Assembly (NCBI GenBank): GCA_907163375.1
Contig: CAJQUW010004437.1
Span: forward strand, 62,001-126,000
Direction of reading: 5' to 3'
Source of the DNA: Prostheceraeus crozeri
Taxonomy: Eukaryota > Platyhelminthes > Polycladida > Euryleptidae
Length of the DNA: 64,000 nt
Below are positions 58,096 to 64,000 of the stretch, piece by piece. The notes under the pieces were generated by a model. That model ran no database searches. It had not been told where the DNA came from and saw only the letters and a list, made by a program, of their open reading frames with translations. How positions within the stretch are numbered: position 1 is the stretch's first letter; each line of letters begins with the position of its first letter. The position numbers were made by a program, and so were the translations under genes.

Positions 58096-59043
58096 TGCAA
58101 CATTTACACGCCAATTACTGTGGACCATTCTTGGCTACCTACTATGCGCTCATATTATAGGACGCCTATGCCAAATTCCCCGAAGCTTTCTTAACAACGA
58201 CAGCAAATGCAGAATTTACCCAGAAGGCGTTGCAGAGCTTCTTCGCAAGGGAAGGTATCGCTCAGGTACTAGTCACAGACAACGGCATCTTCGTATTTGC
58301 AAGCCTGGCTCCGCTCCATTGGCTGCCATCCTATACAAACGGCACCCTGACACTCGCTATCCAACGGCCTCGCTGAGAATTTCGTGCGTACCTTAAAACA
58401 ACCAATCAATGCAGCTTCACCAACTACATTCAAGCAACTCGCCCAGACAATCGACACATTCCTCCTACAGTACCGAAATACGAAACACTCTACCAATGCC
58501 AAGCCTCCAGTCTTGCTGTTCAAAGGGAGATTTTTAAGGATAAATAGAATGGATACCACTGAAATCACTGAAATTCAGTTCTATCGTGGCAATACCTCTC
58601 GAGTTTGCGAGGATATTACTATTTACAAAATAGGAGATCATATGTTCAATATAATTGATAGTTCAGACGGTTCTCTCCAGAGACGTCATATGAATCAAAT
58701 CACCATTTTCTCCTCACATCAACATATTTCTTCCGATCTTCCCTCTTTGGAGCCAAGTCATGATTCCCATGCATCACAAACACACACAGATGCTGCTATG
58801 CGTGATGACTTCCTGCTGACGAGCCGAATCAAGTCGAACTTTCAATTGATTATCCAACTCCTGCTACCTCCATGGATCTTCCTGCAACTTCTCCATCTGC
58901 AGGTGACACTTCTACTGAGCCTTCTACTGAGGCTTCATCTCCAAGACGAAGCACTCGGATCCGAAGAAGTCCTGGCCTATACAGAGACTTCGTTTGTGAC
59001 GGGAGCAGCTGTAACAGGCGCCTACCAATTCGTCCACGCTTAA
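58096..59043 (+). pseudogene. pol: Gypsy integrase remainder and C-terminal tail
   Basis: Continues the relic interrupted at 56284. DAYAKFPEAFLTTTANAEFT, GIAQVLVTDNGIF (second D), ENFVRTLKQPINA (E), then TFLLQYRNTKHSTNAKPPVL of the integrase core are seen in shifting frames. The ORF 58384-59043 includes the C-terminal module (YKIGDHMFNIIDSSDG) and, in an overlapping frame, a basic tail PRRSTRIRRSPGLY. Stops and frame changes make it dead. aataaa at about 59148 may mark the end of the transcript. Confidence 0.85.
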
Positions 59044-59387
59044 AAGCGAAACTAATTTTAGACTTCGTGCCAGAAATCAGCTGCGGAGTGGTGATTAAAC
59101 TTTTCCACTCATCATTTGCATGTGTCTGAAATGAACTTGTGACTTAATAAATCATTTCTGCCAAAAAATCGTAGCATTTCAGTTGTTTTGCTTAGAATAA
59201 CCTAAAGTGAACGCTTTAGAGTTCAATGTAATGAGACCTCATGTTTTGGTATATAAACCCGCACGGTATTGTTGATAGCCTTATACGGGAGGGTGTTCAT
59301 GATGAGGATGAGAAAGCAAAAATGCGGCGTTCCCTTTAGTAATGGCTTTAATAAAATTAGTTGCTAAAAATATATACACGGCAAACT

Positions 59388-59412
59388 TTTCGCGACGCAG
59401 TCGCTGCCTCAG
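59388..59412 (-). ncRNA. Hammerhead-like ribozyme motif, degenerate (left arm)
   Basis: Mirror of 59879-59906 with the same extra base in the first core box, in the left arm of the Penelope-like palindrome. Confidence 0.5.
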
Positions 59413-59490
59413 TGCACTAAAAAGAAGGTAAAAGCAGTCAGAGTGGGTGGTTTATATATCAGGGTGATAATACCGTAGACAGAGCATCTC

Positions 59491-59706
59491 TCAGCCAACC
59501 AGCTCGTCTTTGCGATTCAACTGTGGTCTCCTGTTTCTGATGTAGCGAGCTTCAGCCAGACGATTTTCAAGAGGCGAACTATGCTTGGCAATGATATTGA
59601 TTGTGAAATCGAAAATGTCAAGGTTACTGTCGTGGTCATTTATCGAATGTTCGGAGAGGGCACTAGTATTGTTCTGCAAGCGCAAGATACTCAATATCAT
59701 TGCCAA
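59491..59706 (-). pseudogene. Penelope-like GIY-YIG C-terminus (minus copy)
   Basis: The reading LSEHSINDHDSNLDIFDFTI, then SSPLENRLAEARYIRNRRPQ and LNRKDEL follows the end of the GIY-YIG endonuclease found C-terminal in Penelope-like elements (R..EA.YI...RP.LN). The RT and the N-terminal part of the nuclease are missing, so this is a strongly 5'-truncated copy. Confidence 0.7.
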
Positions 59707-59800
59707 GCATAGTTCGCCTCTTGAAAATCGTCTGGCTGAAGCTCGCTACATCAGAAACAGGAGACCACAGTTGAATCGCAAAGACGAGCTGGTTGGCTGA
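59690..59800 (+). pseudogene. Penelope-like GIY-YIG C-terminus (plus copy)
   Basis: The second, inverted copy of the same coding end: SSPLENRLAEARYIRNRRPQ then LNRKDELVG and a stop at about 59800. It begins inside the minus copy's coding region, so its 5' end is even more truncated. Upstream plus-strand ORF sequence is antisense of the other arm. Confidence 0.7.
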
Positions 59801-59878
59801 GAGATGCTCTGTCTACGGTATTATCACCCTGATATATAAACCACCCACTCTGACTGCTTTTACCTTCTTTTTAGTGCA

Positions 59879-59906
59879 CTGAGGCAGCGACTGCGTCGCG
59901 AAACGT
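59879..59906 (+). ncRNA. Hammerhead-like ribozyme motif, degenerate (right arm)
   Basis: ctgagg, then a stem gcgac-tgc-gtcgc, then gaaac. This order matches the hammerhead core (CUGANGA, stem II, GAAA) except for an extra C before the last A of the first box (ctgagg-c-a). The mirror copy is at 59388-59412 on the minus strand. Penelope-like elements are known to carry hammerhead motifs in their terminal repeats. Activity is doubtful. Confidence 0.5.
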
Positions 59907-60000
59907 TTGCCGTGTATATATTTTTAGCAACTAATTTTATTAAAGCCATTACTAAAGGGAACGCCGCATTTTTGCTTTCTCATCCTCACCGCACGGTATT

Positions 60001-62940
60001 ACTTTCAATATATCATCCATTGGAATACCTTGTTGCCTTGATCGACTTAAACAACCATCTACTACAGTGATGCATACCATTGCATTCAATATTTATTTCC
60101 GTATTTCCTGTGAATCAAACTGAATTCAGAAAGTTATGAGGTTCCCATATCTATTGGACTTTACCCCTTGTATGACATTACTTATTGAAAATACGAGTTT
60201 GTGATGAATGATGATTCATAAATTATTATTATGAGGCAAGCACTTGTCAATTGAAAGCCAGTCAGTATTTCTATTAAAATCAACCATCGACACCTGTCGA
60301 CAAAGGTCGAAAATGGAACCAAGTGGACCTTCTAACCTTCACAGGTGGTGGAGATGGAGATGCTTCGTCTTGCTTAGATTGTTTAAAACCCTTCTCCGAT
60401 GACTGTTGCAGGCATAGAAATCCGACAATACATAATATAAAAGGACTAGAATGGTCATTGACATTGAGAACAATAGAATTTTCGTGGACACGCGCTGTCA
60501 TGACAACGGTACCTAAACGATGGCGGCTTCCAGAAGTAGGTCAGGGTCAGTAAATCAGCTGTTTTCGGTATCTTTCAGATGATCGCATTTTACAGAAGCA
60601 CCGATCATCAAAGAGGTAGAATGCTGTTGCTTTATGTGGATGTCAAAGAGAGCTACATAGATTTTCTGAATTGTCGGTTGAGTTGTATAATTCTCAGAAG
60701 TAATTCGTAAGTGCCTATCATATTTATTCGTGTTTGTATTTCTAAATTTAATGTATACATTTTTTTTGTCTGAATTCAGGCACCAAAATCCAGGAAATTT
60801 GTTCAATATACTACACTGCATTTCCTCAAACAGATAATGCAGCAAAATCAAAGCATCAAATTTGTCAATGTCTCCTCAGGGGTTCCTCACAGCTCCTTAT
60901 GTTAGTGAGCTGACATGTAGTCTTGCTTGCTTTCCCACAGACGAGACGAAAACTCTTCAATTTTATCATTTATGTTTCACTTGAAGGACCATCTATGTAT
61001 TAGAATTTGGAGTCGGATGCCATATTGAAGTGAACAATGAATTCTCTAGGCTACAATTCCTGTAAATGAAGCTCAAACTATTCTTAAATTTGCGCTGTCA
61101 TGAAAGATAAATGAACTCAGTCAGTCCTTTGACTGCATAGTCAAGGCAGTGGCTATTGCAACGGCTGATTCAGTACAATTTTGGTCTGACGACTATCACA
61201 GTAGCTGAGTCGGTGATAGCGAGTGTTTCATAAATATGTCTAAGAAAGGAAATAATCAATATCATAAATAAGTAAAAGATAGAAATTCTCTACAATAAGT
61301 GAACCAGTGAATAGAGAGTTTGGTCATGTATAGTGTTTTGAAGTCTCCTGTAACTGAGAAATATGATGTGTGGTAAGACATGGAAACTGATTGGACCGGC
61401 TCAGCCTGTAAAATAGCTGCGCGGCCAAAATTGCACCGACTAAGTAATTGCAATAGCTTGAAGTCAATTGCAATGTTTTTCGAAGTCAAATAGTCAAATT
61501 CAGGCCTTTTTTTACATATTGACAACATTACTTCGATATGCTATTTTGGCCCTTGCATTAATTATGCTATCGACGGCATTTAGTCATGTGGTCTTCAATA
61601 ATTTTGTCATTTGGCAGGGAAATTTTAGTGCAAATTCAACACGCCTATTGAAATGACGTACATCAACAATGATTGAAAATAATAGCCAGATTTTAGCGAT
61701 TAATGTTCTACAGTGAGTAGAGTCATTAGATTTTGGCGAATTCATCCATCAAAATTTGTGATATCTATCGCGCGCCTCGAATTTATCTTCCGAGCGGCGT
61801 TGGTTGTAGACATTGCTTGATTCATGAATAGAAAATTCATGACGAATTTCTTAATGCGATTACCAGTTGACTGCCGCATGCAAACTGATAGGTGGGTGAC
61901 GAGTGTCACCCACATCAGATGCACCGAGCGGGATTTTCTGACAAGAACTGCATAGTGGAATAATGCCTAAAGTCGGAAATCCACTTTGTCACTATGCATG
62001 TTGAGATAACTGGCATGGTTGATGAATCTGGCGGACAGGCCTGCGAAGTGTTGAAGGAATAAACTTTTATGCAAACATATGTTTCACTGCTCTTGTTCTC
62101 AAGACGATCACTTGAGAGATGAAACGCATACAATTTGGCTAATTTTCTCGTCTTTTGACTAATAGCGGGTCATAATCATCACCACCACCTATGCCACTGT
62201 CTTGGTCATCGTTTGGATAATAGCTTTACTAGATCGAATCATTTAACTTACATGTAGTTCCAGTCATAAACATGATAGCGAATTAGCAGAACCTTCTCAC
62301 GACCCTGCAACTCTTCTCCGCTGACTGCTGCTATGCAGTGAGCCATTAGCTTCAAAAATTGTCAATAAGAAGTCATGGAAGGTGATCAAGTGTTTTCTCA
62401 GGTCATGCGATTTGAAAAAAGATAAAAGTACTTGCACTAATATTAATTAAATTCAGCATGCAACTTTTTACAGTTGGTGTATCTCTTCCATAATAGGAAA
62501 AGTGCTATTAAACTCCGTTCACCATTTTTTGAAGTGACGTATTATTCACTCAATATTAAGATAAAAATTATGCATGTTGTACATATACAGTATTTGACAG
62601 TTGTAAGTACATAAATTTGGTAACATATTGTGACTGAAATGAAGATAGTATAAATGTTTCGATGCATCGCAGTGGCTTCAATTTACGATATTTCTAGATA
62701 AAGTCAAAATGTTGTTCTAATTCGAAATCATTGAATTAAGATCACTTTTAGACAGAATGCACTCTGAAACATATTCAGTCATTGGAATCATTTGAGACAT
62801 AAGATGGCGGTAGGTCGCAAACGAAATAGAGACTAATTGGCTCGATATTGGTCAGATAACACACCATCTCATAGATTCTTTGTCTTGTTTACTTCGGCGA
62901 AGTGGTCAGAACATACTCGACTATGCTTATTAGGAGTAAA
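60001..62940. other. Spacer, nothing recognised
   Basis: No transposon end, RNA gene or conserved ORF. ORFs at 60323-60553, 60555-60851, 61262-61528 and 61915-62133 show no family features. Confidence 0.4.
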
Positions 62941-63260
62941 GTCTTTCCATCCTGTGCTCCGACACTATTAATTGAACAAAGACATTTTTTGGGAAGTATT
63001 GGTGCCGCTGCCACATCCGACGAAAAAGCACTGCGCCATTTTTACAACAGTGAAGAGCTGATGCGGTTGCTTGGGTTGAATGAAGGTGTTGATAGTTTAT
63101 TAAGGACAAATGGAGTGAGATGGTGTGGCCATGTTTTGAGGACGGATGAATTTAGTGCTTTGAGGAGAGCGCTGAATTTTGGGGGTAGAAGAAAGCGAGG
63201 ACGACCCAAGAAAATGTGGAAGACGCTACTGGAAGAGAAATGTCTTGGATAGGCCTGACG
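62941..63260 (+). pseudogene. LINE 3' fragment (post-RT region)
   Basis: The ORF contains LRTNGVRWCGHVLRTDE followed by GGRRKRGRPKKMWKTLL. The pattern R-W-x-GHV-L-R and G-R-x-RGRPKK-x-W is characteristic of the segment after the RT domain of many LINEs. The fragment is truncated at its 5' side: the first ~50 codons have no match to the RT. After the stop near 63250 a related frame continues with DRPDEKVRIGQREME. Confidence 0.75.
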
Positions 63261-63339
63261 AAAAAGTACGTATTGGACAGAGGGAAATGGAGACGATGTG
63301 TGAAGGCGATTGCGGCACGATAAGGTACATCCGGCCACC

Positions 63340-64000
63340 CTCGGACACGGGGAAATCACCGGATTAAAACTGGATAATTAACTAACTAAGTGGCGCCCTT
63401 CGATTCAGATAAAGTGCGACTCGAACTAATGAATTCAATCTCGAGTTCAATATTTTCCAAGTACCGATATCTCGAATTCGAGATTGCAAGTAGGCCTATA
63501 TTAGGTTCGTGTCAATTACTCATAAAGCGCAATTTATTGCATATGGTAACAGGTGTTCAAGAGGCTTGATGTCTGACAGTGGCCGATTTAATTTCATAAT
63601 TCTGTCTTTCTTCTTAATTATAGAAATATTTCAATTACGATTAAAGAACGATCCTTGTTTGCATAAATGCGATAAGAATGGTGTTTCACAAAATTTTATA
63701 CTATATTATCTCAAGTGAAAACAGTTCTGTTTATCAAAGTTTTAAATATCCAGCTAAATGAAGCAAAGGCGTAGGAGATGAATCAAATTACCGGATTCTT
63801 GACCAAAACTGTGTGAAATAGCAGGTGGAAAGTAGGTAAAATTACCCAATTCGACAGTGCTGTGAAAACATGCTTAATAAACTACTTGAGCATTTGAAAA
63901 GCATGGACAGCCTATGAGTATGCAATACTCATAAAAAATAAAAAAACTCGGAGACGTATTCACTACGGCAATTAATGAAATTCATGAAAACAAGTGTTAC
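63340..64000. other. Spacer to window end
   Basis: No feature recognised; the ORF at 63509-63718 has no motif. Confidence 0.4.

Larger units (their letters stand above)
59271..59988. mobile_element. Inverted double Penelope-like retroelement end
   Basis: A palindromic insertion with arms 59304-about 59614 and about 59690-59987 around a loop of about 75 bp. It is flanked by a perfect 12-bp duplication ccgcacggtatt (59259-59270 and 59989-60000). The arms differ by very few bases (for example acttttcg against cgtttcg). Each arm encodes, reading outwards, the end of a GIY-YIG-like nuclease and then a shared 3' region. The minus copy also carries 33 more terminal bases (59271-59303). Inverted or tandem partial duplication of ends is typical of Penelope-like elements. 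Confidence 0.8.

Noticed and set aside
1-64000. CRISPR arrays, bacterial operons or riboswitches
   Set aside because: The window is eukaryotic in composition and content; no spaced direct-repeat arrays or prokaryotic gene organisation were seen.

Overview
The window is eukaryotic, with small spliced or degenerate ORFs, AT-rich spacer, microsatellites, a tRNA-derived SINE and animal-type transposons. It most resembles a repeat-rich marine invertebrate genome; the recurring motif taggcctac fits that but does not fix a species. I recognise no convincing host gene. Almost every coding signal belongs to a mobile element, and most elements could be delimited from their terminal repeats and target-site duplications (TSDs).

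Layout. 0.56-1.33 kb: deleted hAT element with 8-bp TSD. 3.5-4.8 kb: decayed LINE. 5.29-29.03 kb: one Ty3/Gypsy-type LTR retrotransposon (TSD CTAT) that has swollen to 23.7 kb through nested insertions. Its 5' LTR is split by a TTAA-flanked piggyBac-like element, which is itself split by a RAG1-like DNA transposon (copy 1, 5664-8744). Its 3' LTR is split by a second, divergent RAG1-like transposon (copy 2, 23216-27756) with about 850-bp inverted repeats. With the insertions removed, the LTRs are 1492 and 1774 bp; the 282-bp difference is exactly two 141-bp tandem units. The body carries gag, an envelope-like membrane protein placed BEFORE protease, then protease, RT, RNase H and integrase, with several frame breaks. 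32.4-35.4 kb: LINE relic, a 1.9-kb inverted-repeat element and a TA-flanked MITE. 38.9-40.3 kb: piggyBac relic. 42.9-46.9 kb: CACTG-ended element with a TG TSD. 47.6-49.6 kb: broken piggyBac transposase. 54.3-59.1 kb: second, older Gypsy relic split by a Tc1 element. 59.26-60.0 kb: inverted double Penelope-like element with a perfect 12-bp TSD. 63 kb: LINE tail.

Main result. The two RAG1-like elements encode proteins with a RAG1-type zinc-rich N-terminus, a GRP motif and a catalytic core with RAG1 spacing: D, then D-X18-C-X2-C, then H-X4-H and a downstream E. Copy 1 is intact: a 677-residue ORF, long inverted repeats and a 4-bp TSD. The best-preserved termini of both families have the same layout: a heptamer-like end starting C(A/G)CGG, exactly 23 bp, then an A6 tract. 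This resembles a 23-spacer recombination signal. No RAG2-like ORF is present.

The coding inferences rest on reading motifs by eye. No database search was possible.
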